Positions 1-5,706 are shown, counted from the stretch's first letter. The stretch: DNA of 6,335 nt from Elusimicrobiota bacterium (GCA_028717525.1 JAQUNT010000146.1:1-6335), one strand, 5' to 3'. Numbers and translations are program-made. The notes: generated by a model from the letters alone, not told the origin.

Positions 1-1268
1 TTCCAGTACGCCTCAGGCTTGAGCCAGACCAGGTGGGGAGCCTCCCGCTGGACGCTCGGGGCCACCGCCGCCAGCCCGTCCGCGACCGCCCGCAGGCTCC
101 GCGCAGCGGCCTCCCCCGGGGGCGCCACCGGGAGAGCCTCCAGCTCGAGGGTGAGGAACCCGTTCGGGATGATGTCAACGGTGAGATGGTGCTTGGCCAC
201 GAGCTTCCGCAGCGCCGGGTCGCCCGCCGCGAGCTCGCGCTCCAGGCTGGCGAGCAGCTTGCGATATCCGCCGCCCGTGAAGCCCTCCGCCTGACCGGCG
301 GTCAGCACCCCCTTGAACGCGTGGTCGGACACTCTCGCCTCGGGATCCCAGTAGAGGGCGACGGAAGCTCTCCCGCCGCCGGGGAGCCTGACGCTCACCG
401 GCTTGAAGGTCCCGGTGCCTTTCGACATGCAGCTGTCGGTCCCCAGGCAGCGGTTGTGCTGGGGATCGGTGCCCGTCACCGACGGGTCGCGGAGGCGGGC
501 GTAGAGGTTGCCGTCCTCGGCGCGGCGGAGCAGCCCGGCGCGGACGTAGCGGTCGATCAGCGCGGAGTCGGCCTCCGCGGGGAGCTTCACCCGAGCCCAG
601 GCCGGGGCGGGCATGTTCGGCGTGGTGAGCGCGCGCGTGACGGCCCGGGCGGGGTCGGCGCGATCCTCCTGCAACGCCGGTAGGAGGCCCCGGGTCGGAA
701 GGTGCTGCCGAGCCAGCTCGCGCCGGATCCGGCCCGGGAGCTTGTCCGCCGGCAGGGCCTGGCCGTCCGCTGGGAGCTCCGCGGGAAGCGTCGGGCCAGG
801 GCCGCCCTCCCAGGTCTGGCGGGCGAGGCGCGAGAGGTCTTCCGCCGGCATCTCCCGGGTGTCCGCTCCCTGAAAAGCCGAGAGCGCCGCCTCCGCTACC
901 CGAGAAGCCCGCAGACCCGCGGCCGGGACGCTCCCGGGGGCGGCCGGCAGGGCCCCTGGCCGGAGCGCCGCGGCACGCCCGCGGCCGGTCTGGGGCGCAG
1001 TCCGGGCGGCCGGGCTCAGGGGAAGGCTGGGCGAGAGCGGGATCCCGCCCGGCGCCAGGAGCAGGCGACCGACGGCCGGCCCATTGCCGGCAGAAAGAGG
1101 GACGGCCCCGGCCACAGAGGCCGCGCTCCGGCGGACGACGGGCTGGACCACGGCGGCCCGCTGGGCCAGAGCTGCAGAGACGCCGGCCGGGAGGAATGCC
1201 GCCCACAGAAGGAAGGACCACCCCGTGACGCGGCGGGCGACGGCGAGACCCGGGGTCGTCTTCGTCAT
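1..1268 (-). CDS. Secreted protein of unknown function, C-terminus cut by window edge
   Basis: I do not recognise this family. The frame is open from the ATG at 1268 to the left edge, giving 422 residues and no stop. The start has a strong purine-rich Shine-Dalgarno (GGGGAGGAG) just upstream. Residues 1-36 look like a Sec signal peptide: basic N-region (K3, R12, R13), hydrophobic core WSFLLWAAFLPAGV, and a likely cleavage after an A-x-A type motif near residue 33-36. Residues 40-125 are low-complexity and rich in Pro, Ala, Arg and Gly. From about 125 the sequence looks globular, with two close cysteines (C274 and C280, in RCLGTDSC) that could form a disulphide after export, and a beta-rich stretch (VALYWDPE, VDIIPNGFLTLELEAL). 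The role is unknown; location is probably periplasmic or extracellular. The frame also runs upstream in register to another ATG at 1391, but that start lacks a spaced Shine-Dalgarno and would bury the signal peptide, so I prefer 1268. Confidence 0.75.
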   Translation of the reverse strand, partial: MTKTTPGLAVARRVTGWSFLLWAAFLPAGVSAALAQRAAVVQPVVRRSAASVAGAVPLSAGNGPAVGRLLLAPGGIPLSPSLPLSPAARTAPQTGRGRAAALRPGALPAAPGSVPAAGLRASRVAEAALSAFQGADTREMPAEDLSRLARQTWEGGPGPTLPAELPADGQALPADKLPGRIRRELARQHLPTRGLLPALQEDRADPARAVTRALTTPNMPAPAWARVKLPAEADSALIDRYVRAGLLRRAEDGNLYARLRDPSVTGTDPQHNRCLGTDSCMSKGTGTFKPVSVRLPGGGRASVALYWDPEARVSDHAFKGVLTAGQAEGFTGGGYRKLLASLERELAAGDPALRKLVAKHHLTVDIIPNGFLTLELEALPVAPPGEAAARSLRAVADGLAAVAPSVQREAPHLVWLKPEAYW

Positions 1269-1500
1269 GCTCCTCCCCTGAGGCCGATGCCAAGCCGTTC
1301 CCGCCGGCGGCCGGCCCTTGGGCGCGAGCAGGGTCTTATTGAGCGCCGCGAGGCGGATGTCGAGGATCTTGTCGAGCCCTTCCACATTCATCTCCCGCGG
1401 ACTAGGATCACGAAGTCCCCATTATGCCCAACGCGAAGGAGCCCATCATGAGACCATCGGGCAGGACCGCGGAGTCATTCGGCCGTTTCACGCGGGCTGA

Positions 1501-1674
1501 CCGCGCGGGGCTCCGTTGGTCTCACCGCGTGAGATAAAGCGCGCGGATGCGTCATCGAGCCGCACTTTGACCATCCTCCGGGAGCCGCAGGAGCTCTTGC
1601 AGATCCTGGCCGGTCCCCGACAAGTGGGCAAGACGACGGCGGCATTCCTCTTCTCTCAATCCAAGGAGTTGTAG
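1501..1674 (+). pseudogene. Remnant of a P-loop AAA-type ATPase, truncated at repeat copy 1
   Basis: The plus-strand frame after a stop at 1498-1500 reads about 57 residues to a TAG at 1672-1674. It contains LLQILAGPRQVGKTTAAF, a Walker A (P-loop) of the GPRQVGKT type at nucleotides 1612-1638. This form is characteristic of the N-terminus of bacterial AAA ATPases that carry a DUF4143 C-terminal domain, usually about 380-450 residues long. Walker B, sensor motifs and the C-terminal domain are all absent. There is no convincing ATG; TTG at 1516 or 1567 is the only obvious start-like codon. The coding similarity stops where repeat copy 1 begins (1667), and the stop codon lies inside the repeat. 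I infer a dead fragment whose 3' part was lost when the repeat arrived or later. Family assignment rests on one motif and its immediate context. Confidence 0.6.
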
Positions 1675-1894
1675 GAGAAATAACCGCTCTTCAGTCCGCC
1701 CTGGCCGCTAGTCCCTTCTGTCTCGCCCCGCATCTTCCGATTGCCTGCCCCCCTGCCCATAGGGAGAGGGCAGGGACCGCGCGACGGCGTTCTCCTTACG
1801 CGCGGCCCGAGGGGGCTCACCCCCGCGGCAGGTGGGTTCCCCCTCCGGCCAGCGGCCGCCCTACGCCGGCTCCTCAGGGCCGGGAGGACTGGTA
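1667..1894 (+). repeat. Dispersed repeat, copy 1 (full length, 228 bp)
   Basis: This is the longest of three near-identical copies in the window. The left end is AGTTGTAGGAGAAATAACC and the right end is GGACTGGTA. Against copy 2 I count six substitutions and one 5-nt gap. Against copy 3 there is one substitution across the 119 shared positions, plus a 109-bp block absent from copy 3. Internal features are an 8-bp hairpin CCCTGCCC/GGGCAGGG (1751-1758 with 1768-1775, 9-nt loop), a CCGCGCG/CGCGCGG pair further right, and a GGGGG/CCCCC pair. CAGTCC near the left end is inverted as GGACTG at the right end, giving weak terminal inverted repeats. No conserved protein is encoded. Orientation is defined here as plus; all three copies share it. 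Confidence 0.9.
1751..1775. other. Hairpin inside repeat copy 1
   Basis: The arms CCCTGCCC (1751-1758) and GGGCAGGG (1768-1775) form a perfect 8-bp stem with a 9-nt loop. It is preserved exactly in copy 2 (2772-2779 with 2789-2796) and copy 3 (4439-4446 with 4456-4463). No U-tract follows on either strand, so it is not a clear intrinsic terminator. It may instead be a structural element of the repeat itself. Confidence 0.7.
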
Positions 1895-1910
1895 GCTGGC
1901 CGTTGAAGGG

Positions 1911-1940
1911 ACTTCCGGGCCGCGAAGCGGCCCGGAAAGT
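1911..1940. other. GC-rich hairpin, first of a tandem pair
   Basis: TTCCGGGCCGC (1913-1923) and GCGGCCCGGAA (1927-1937) form an 11-bp perfect stem with a GAA loop. The stem can be extended through a one-base bulge to 1911-1940. It lies 17 bp past the end of repeat copy 1 and about 100 bp downstream of the superoxide dismutase stop codon. It could help stop or stabilise that transcript, but there is no T-run. Confidence 0.55.
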
Positions 1941-1941
1941 C

Positions 1942-1975
1942 GACTCGGGCCCCCCTGAAAAGGGGGGCCCGAGTC
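1942..1975 (-). terminator. Probable 3' stem-loop or terminator downstream of the superoxide dismutase gene
   Basis: GACTCGGGCCCCCC (1942-1955) and GGGGGGCCCGAGTC (1962-1975) make a perfect 14-bp stem with a 6-nt loop. On the minus strand it lies 61 bases past the SOD stop codon and is the only strong structure right after that gene. There is no clear run of T after the stem, so it is not a textbook intrinsic terminator. Its perfection suggests a role in ending or protecting the mRNA. Alternatively it is another repeat-derived palindrome. Confidence 0.5.
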
Positions 1976-2036
1976 CATTCACGAGACTGACCTCAAGCGG
2001 TCCGTCACAGGCAGACCGTCTCGGTCTATGCGGCGC

Positions 2037-2636
2037 CTATTTCTTGACCGCCGCGGCCTCGAGGTTCTTCGTCGCGAACTCCCAGTTCACAATCGTCCAG
2101 AAGCCCTCCACGTACTTGGCCCGGGCGTTGCGGTGGTCGATGTAGTAGGCGTGCTCCCAGACGTCGCAGGTCAGCAGGGGCGTCGCGCCGGTGGTCAGGG
2201 GGGTGGCGGCGTTGGAGGTGTTCTCCACGGCCAGCTTGCCGTCGCGCAGGACCAGCCAGGTCCAGCCCGAGCCGAAGTTTCCGAGCGCCTTGGTCGTGAA
2301 CTCCTCCTTGAACTTGGCGAAGGAGCCGAAGTCCTTGGCGATGGCCTCGGCAAGCTTCCCCTGGGGCTCGCCGCCGCCCTTGGGCTTGAGCCCGTTCCAA
2401 TAGAACGTGTGGTTCCAGACCTGGGCCGCGTTGTTGAAGACCGGGCCCTGGGGCGCCTTCTTGACCACGGCCTCGAGGGAGGTCTCTTTCTCGAGCGGGG
2501 TGCCGGCGACGAGCTTGTTGAGGTTGTCCACGTAGGTCTTGTGGTGCTTGCCGTAGTGGTAATCCACGGTCTCGATCGAGACCACCGGGGCCAGCGCGTC
2601 CTTCGGGTAGGGCAGGTCAGGCAGCAGGAAAAACAT
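2037..2636 (-). CDS. sodB: Superoxide dismutase, Fe/Mn family, Fe type
   Basis: This enzyme converts superoxide to hydrogen peroxide and oxygen in the cytosol. It has 199 residues, close to the family's usual 190-205, and no signal peptide. The four metal ligands are visible: H27 ([11 protein letters not shown]), H76 (VWNHTFYW), and D158 and H162 ([11 protein letters not shown]). The active-site gateway Tyr is Y35. Gln72 in [11 protein letters not shown] sits where E. coli SodB has Gln69, which favours iron over manganese. The N-terminal all-alpha domain spans about residues 1-85 and the C-terminal alpha/beta domain about 92-190. The start at 2636 is supported by an AAAGGAG Shine-Dalgarno 5 nt upstream (2642-2648). 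It appears monocistronic: a repeat copy lies on each side and strong hairpins lie downstream. Cambialistic (Fe or Mn) use cannot be excluded from sequence alone. Confidence 0.97.
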   Translation of the reverse strand: MFFLLPDLPYPKDALAPVVSIETVDYHYGKHHKTYVDNLNKLVAGTPLEKETSLEAVVKKAPQGPVFNNAAQVWNHTFYWNGLKPKGGGEPQGKLAEAIAKDFGSFAKFKEEFTTKALGNFGSGWTWLVLRDGKLAVENTSNAATPLTTGATPLLTCDVWEHAYYIDHRNARAKYVEGFWTIVNWEFATKNLEAAAVKK

Positions 2637-2641
2637 AGGGG

Positions 2642-2648
2642 CTCCTTT
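2642..2648 (-). promoter_or_regulatory. Ribosome binding site of the superoxide dismutase gene
   Basis: AAAGGAG on the minus strand ends 5 nt before the ATG at 2636. This near-ideal site and spacing fixes the start of sodB at [11 protein letters not shown] rather than at a codon further upstream. Confidence 0.8.
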
Positions 2649-2667
2649 GCGGCGGATGTCTGCTGGG

Positions 2668-2673
2668 ATTCTA
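2668..2673 (-). promoter_or_regulatory. Candidate -10 element for the superoxide dismutase gene
   Basis: The minus strand reads TAGAAT (one mismatch to TATAAT) about 31 bases upstream of the sodB start codon, in a locally AT-rich patch. At a 17-bp spacing the -35 position would be 2691-2696 (AACTCC), which is a poor match and spans the left edge of repeat copy 2. Either the promoter depends on an activator or another sigma factor, or the repeat has displaced the original -35 element. Confidence 0.35.
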
Positions 2674-2692
2674 ACAAAAAACCGGCTCAGGG

Positions 2693-2915
2693 AGTTGTAG
2701 ATAACCGCTCTTCAGTCCGCCCTGGCCGCCAGTCCCTTCTGTCTCGCCCCGCATCTTCCGATGGCCTGCCCCCCTGCCCATAGGGAGAGGGCAGGGACCG
2801 CGCGACGGCGTTCTCCTTACGCGCGGCCCGAGGGGGCTCACCCCCGCGGCAGGTGGGGTCCCCCTCCGGGCAGCGACCGCCCTACGCCGGCTCGTCAGGG
2901 CCGGGAGGACTGGTA
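2693..2915 (+). repeat. Dispersed repeat, copy 2 (223 bp)
   Basis: This copy matches copy 1 end to end, from AGTTGTAG to GGACTGGTA. It differs by a 5-nt deletion (GAGAA) close to the left end and six substitutions by my count. It lies in the same orientation as copies 1 and 3, between sodB (start codon 57 bp to the left) and the serpin gene (stop codon 38 bp to the right). The hairpin arms CCCTGCCC/GGGCAGGG are intact. It is followed by CCCCAT, a short string also found just past copy 3. Confidence 0.9.
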
Positions 2916-2952
2916 CCCCATGGCCGGCTCCAAGCGGCGCCGCTCCCGGATC

Positions 2953-4209
2953 CTAGCGCGGGTTCTGCACCTCTCCCAGGAACAGGATGGCCCCGCTGGC
3001 CAGGTCCTCGATCACGAAGAAGAACGGCCGCTTGGCCACGAAGCGGAAAGGCGGCGGGGCGCGATGCATAGCGGCGCCGCGCGCAGTCATCATGACGGCG
3101 GTGACCGCGGCTGCCTCGGTGCCCTCCTCGTTGACCTCCACGAAGGTCTTCTGCAGGACGCGGCTGATGAAGAGCTCCTCGGCGCGGTCCCGGGGCCGCG
3201 ACATGCCCGAGAAGTCCGCGCTCCCCTTGTCGAAGGCCAGCCTCATGCCCATGGCCGACAGGGGCGGGACCAAAGAGACGGATTTGTCGAACTTGAAGCG
3301 GGGCATGGCCACCATGCCGGAACGCTTGGCCAAGCTGGCGCGCAGGCTGCGCCAGGAGCCGGAATCCAAGGTCTCGCGGAAGGCTGACAGCGACGAGGAC
3401 TCGGCCGGCAGGACCACGATCATGGCCAGACGGCCCCCCTTGTAGGGCAGGCGCACGGCCTGATATCCCGCTCCCTCGGCGTAGTCGAACTTCTCGTTGA
3501 TGGACATGAGGCTCAGGGAGAAGGGCTCGCCCTTGGCCGGATGGAAGAACTCTGGGTAAGGGCCGCCCGCTGGGGCGCCGCGGCCCCCCAGCGTCTTCTC
3601 CTTGGGGAAGGCGTGCTGCCACTTCCCCTTGAAGTAGACCGCGTTGAGCAGGACCGCGCGGTCGAGCTCGTCGAGCTTGTCCAGTATGCTGGGTATCCTG
3701 CCCATCGTGGCCTTGCTCGCCCAGGCGTTGAGCTCGGCCAGGGCGGCCTTGCCGAACTCGCGCACGAACACCTCGGCGCCGAAGTCCTCGCGCACCACGC
3801 GCAGGAAGGCCGGCAGGAGCTCGTAGCCCTTCTTCACGAAGAGCGCGTTGGCGACCTTCAGGACCGCCTCGTTGTTGGCCGCGTCCAAGGAGCGGCGCAG
3901 TTCCCTCTCCTCGGCCACGAAGTCCGGCCCCGCCGAGAGCACGCGCGCCATCTCGGCCTTGGTGGCCCCGCCCGCGCCGGCGTAGGCCATGCCCAAGGCC
4001 TGGCGCAGGCTGTAGGGAGAGGTCATGATGTTCGTGCCCGAGGCCAGCCTCCGGTGCAGGGCCAAGGCGAAGCCCGTGGCGTCCGAAGCGGCGGGCGCCT
4101 GGGCCGAAGCGGGCAGGACGAGCAGCAGGGCGGCGAGGGCGGCGGAACCCCTCATCGGCCCAGGACTCGAGCGAACGACGCGCAGGCGATCCACTGACTT
4201 GGTCTTCAT
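2953..4209 (-). CDS. Secreted serpin (serine protease inhibitor), predicted Arg P1
   Basis: Serpins trap serine (sometimes cysteine) proteases when the reactive-centre loop is cleaved. The protein has 418 residues, normal for the fold plus a signal. Residues 1-38 look like a signal peptide, with hydrophobic core AALAALLLVLPASAQA cut near residue 38. Family motifs appear in order: SPYSLRQALGMAYAGA (64-79), LLNAVYFKGKW (187-197), LPYKGGRLAMIVVLP (254-268), MPRFKFD (302-308), the hinge NEEGTEAAAVTA (360-371), then RPFFFVIEDLASGAILFLGEV (394-414). The hinge consensus and small P14-P9 residues indicate an inhibitory serpin. Counting E361 as P17 gives P1 = Arg377 and P1' = Gly378, in register with antithrombin, which suggests trypsin-like targets. 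I chose ATG 4209 over in-frame ATGs at 4320 and 4155: the 4320 start adds 37 residues before the signal, while 4155 (MRGSAAL) remains possible. Repeat copy 2 lies just past its stop. Confidence 0.93.
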   Translation of the reverse strand: MKTKSVDRLRVVRSSPGPMRGSAALAALLLVLPASAQAPAASDATGFALALHRRLASGTNIMTSPYSLRQALGMAYAGAGGATKAEMARVLSAGPDFVAEERELRRSLDAANNEAVLKVANALFVKKGYELLPAFLRVVREDFGAEVFVREFGKAALAELNAWASKATMGRIPSILDKLDELDRAVLLNAVYFKGKWQHAFPKEKTLGGRGAPAGGPYPEFFHPAKGEPFSLSLMSINEKFDYAEGAGYQAVRLPYKGGRLAMIVVLPAESSSLSAFRETLDSGSWRSLRASLAKRSGMVAMPRFKFDKSVSLVPPLSAMGMRLAFDKGSADFSGMSRPRDRAEELFISRVLQKTFVEVNEEGTEAAAVTAVMMTARGAAMHRAPPPFRFVAKRPFFFVIEDLASGAILFLGEVQNPR

Positions 4210-4331
4210 AGGCCCCCCGAGGCTCAGATTATTGCATTTCCGTCCGACACCGGCGCGGCCAGAATGTTCAGGCTCTTCAATCCGTGGGTCTGATAAGGCG
4301 TCCCCCGGATTAGATAACATCCTCAGCGGAC

Positions 4332-4589
4332 ATGACCGACACCCGAGCCAGAGTAGTTGTAGGAGAAATAACCGCTCTTCAGTCCGCCCTGGCCGCCAGT
4401 CCCTTCTGTCTCGCCCCGCATCTTCCGATTGCCTGCCCCCCTGCCCATAGGGAGAGGGCAGGGAGGACTGGTAACCCCATCGCGGCCGAGTACGCGGCCC
4501 ACGGCTTATCCGGGGCCCTCAAGAAGCCCTACCGCATCGAAGAGGTCTCCGAGGTGCTGCGCCAGATCCTCGGCTCCCAGCCGGGCTAG
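4332..4589 (+). pseudogene. Response-regulator receiver remnant interrupted by repeat copy 3
   Basis: This is an 85-codon open frame. The first eight residues, MTDTRARV, resemble the start of a receiver protein. The last 38, from NPIAAEYAAHGLSGALKKPY onward through IEEVSEVL, match the end of a receiver domain of the kind found in hybrid kinases (GFSGVLAKPYRIEELSEVL type). That includes the conserved KP dipeptide after beta-5. The middle 37 or so residues are only translated repeat DNA (4355-4473). The acidic pocket, the phospho-acceptor Asp and the conserved Thr/Ser are therefore missing. A receiver is about 120 residues, so some 60-75 native residues appear lost rather than just separated. 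The frame happens to stay open across the repeat, so a nonfunctional 85-residue product could be made. Its stop is 13 bp from the stop of the convergent histidine kinase. The C-terminal assignment is much firmer than the N-terminal one. Confidence 0.65.
4355..4473 (+). repeat. Dispersed repeat, copy 3 (119 bp, internally deleted)
   Basis: This copy has the same left end (AGTTGTAGGAGAAATAACC) and right end (GGACTGGTA) as copy 1, with a single substitution over the shared 119 positions. It lacks 109 bp corresponding to 1777-1885 of copy 1. The join falls at GGGA, which occurs at both edges of the missing block in copy 1 (1773-1776 and 1882-1885). The CCCTGCCC/GGGCAGGG hairpin is kept. In this short form, CCAGTCC (4396-4402) and GGACTGG (4465-4471) flank the hairpin as an outer inverted repeat. 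The copy lies inside the receiver remnant. Confidence 0.9.
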
Positions 4590-4602
4590 GCGCCGCGCCG
4601 CC

Positions 4603-5706
4603 TCAGTCGGACCAGACCGGCAGGCTGAAGAAGAACCGCGAACCCCGCCCCGGACGGCTGTCGATCTCGAGCCGGGAGCCGTGCCGCTCCACCAGCTCCT
4701 TGACCAGCATGAGCCCGATGCCGAAGCCCTTGGCGGCCTTGCGGCCCTCCTCGGTGCGGTAATAGCCGGAGAGGATGCGCTGCTGGTCCTCCGGGGAGAT
4801 GCCGATGCCCGTGTCCTCGACCGAGAACGTGGCCCGCGGGGGCCCCGATTCCTCGCGCGCGATGCGCACCGCGATGGTGCCCCCGTCGGGGGTGTACTTC
4901 ACGGCGTTGGTGATGAGGTTGCTCATGATGAGGGAGAGGGCCTCGGGATCGGCGCGCACCGGGACCGGCGCGGAGGCGGGGAACGCCGTCTCCAGGCGCA
5001 GCCTCTTGGCCGCGATGACCGGCTGCAGGAAGGAGATGGTCTCCCGGGCCAGGGACCGGATGGGGGCGGGCCGGATGTCCAGGACGAAACGGCCGGAGTC
5101 CAGGCGGTTGAGGTTGAGGAAGTTGGCCGTGGCCGAGCGCAGGTGCTCGATGGCCTTGTCCATGATCTCCATGGTCTGCCGCCGCGACTCCTGGTCCTGG
5201 GACTCGCGCAGCAGGACCATGGAGAGCTTCATCGTGGTCAGGATGTTGCCGTACTCGTGGCTGACCACGGAGATCATGTTGGACTTGATCCGCGACTCGG
5301 TCTCCGCCTGGTCCTTGGCGGAGCGGGTCGCCACGAACTCCTGCTGCAGCAGGACGAGGCGCGCGGAGATGAGGAAGAACACCAGGCGGAGGGCGCTGTC
5401 CCAGACCAGCATTTCCCAGTTGACGGACATCCTCCCGGAGAGCCAGGTGTCCGTCCCCCAGGCCGCCGCGGCCAGCGCCGGCATGACGACGTCCCACGGC
5501 CGCCCCGCACTCCAGACCGCGAGCAGGATGGGGATCAGGTAGAAGATGGAGAAGCCGATCTCCGGGTCCAGGTGGGTATCGGCCCAGGCGAGCAGGACCA
5601 GGAGCGCGAGGGAGACGGCGACCGCGGCCCATCTGGGGCAGGCCTCCCACAGGACCCGGACCCGCTGGATGCCCCCCGGCGATGTGCCGTTCTCCATGAG
5701 CCTCAT
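4603..5706 (-). CDS. Membrane-bound sensor histidine kinase
   Basis: This is the sensor of a two-component system: it autophosphorylates a His with ATP and passes the phosphate to a response regulator. It has 367 residues. Four hydrophobic segments (about 26-44, 51-68, 73-91 and 100-120) form a compact membrane sensor with almost no external loop, including FSIFYLIPILLAVWSAG, a pattern common in small multi-pass kinases. A linker or coiled coil (about 121-140) leads to the HisKA domain, with the H box SNMISVVSHEYGN (phospho-His H150). The HATPase domain has the N box SNLITNAVKYTPDGG (N267), G1 VEDTGIGIS (D298) and G2 KGFGIGLMLVKELVERHG. All catalytic motifs are present. The usual Pro after the H box (HExxxPL) is missing here. 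ATG 5697 (M4) has a GAGG three bases upstream and may be the true start. No intact response regulator adjoins it. Confidence 0.95.
   Translation of the reverse strand: MRLMENGTSPGGIQRVRVLWEACPRWAAVAVSLALLVLLAWADTHLDPEIGFSIFYLIPILLAVWSAGRPWDVVMPALAAAAWGTDTWLSGRMSVNWEMLVWDSALRLVFFLISARLVLLQQEFVATRSAKDQAETESRIKSNMISVVSHEYGNILTTMKLSMVLLRESQDQESRRQTMEIMDKAIEHLRSATANFLNLNRLDSGRFVLDIRPAPIRSLARETISFLQPVIAAKRLRLETAFPASAPVPVRADPEALSLIMSNLITNAVKYTPDGGTIAVRIAREESGPPRATFSVEDTGIGISPEDQQRILSGYYRTEEGRKAAKGFGIGLMLVKELVERHGSRLEIDSRPGRGSRFFFSLPVWSD

Noticed and set aside
175..1293. A 372-codon minus-strand open frame starting at 1293
   Set aside because: Its product is Arg/Gly/Pro-rich with no fold-like pattern. 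The neighbouring frame from 1268 has a Shine-Dalgarno, a signal peptide and a better residue mix.
1741..2145. A 134-codon plus-strand open frame starting in repeat copy 1
   Set aside because: It is translated repeat and hairpin DNA (PLPIGRGQG) that runs antisense into sodB. The same start in copy 3 leads to an unrelated tail, and copy 2 does not preserve it.
1667..2915. Composite transposon carrying sodB
   Set aside because: The flanking copies encode no transposase, no target-site duplication is visible at their outer edges, and a third copy lies further right.
2933..2944. Perfect 12-bp palindrome AGCGGCGCCGCT just after the serpin stop
   Set aside because: It leaves no loop for a useful hairpin and no T-run follows. 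In GC-rich DNA this can occur by chance, so I did not call a terminator.
1667..4473. Integron gene-cassette array with attC sites
   Set aside because: One repeat per gene in a fixed orientation suggested it, but the ends lack the GTTRRRY/RYYYAAC core sites and 228 bp is longer than usual attC sites. The copies are nearly identical, unlike attC, and there is no integrase.
1667..4473. CRISPR array
   Set aside because: There are only three copies, each over 100 bp and separated by genes, with no short regular spacers and no cas genes.
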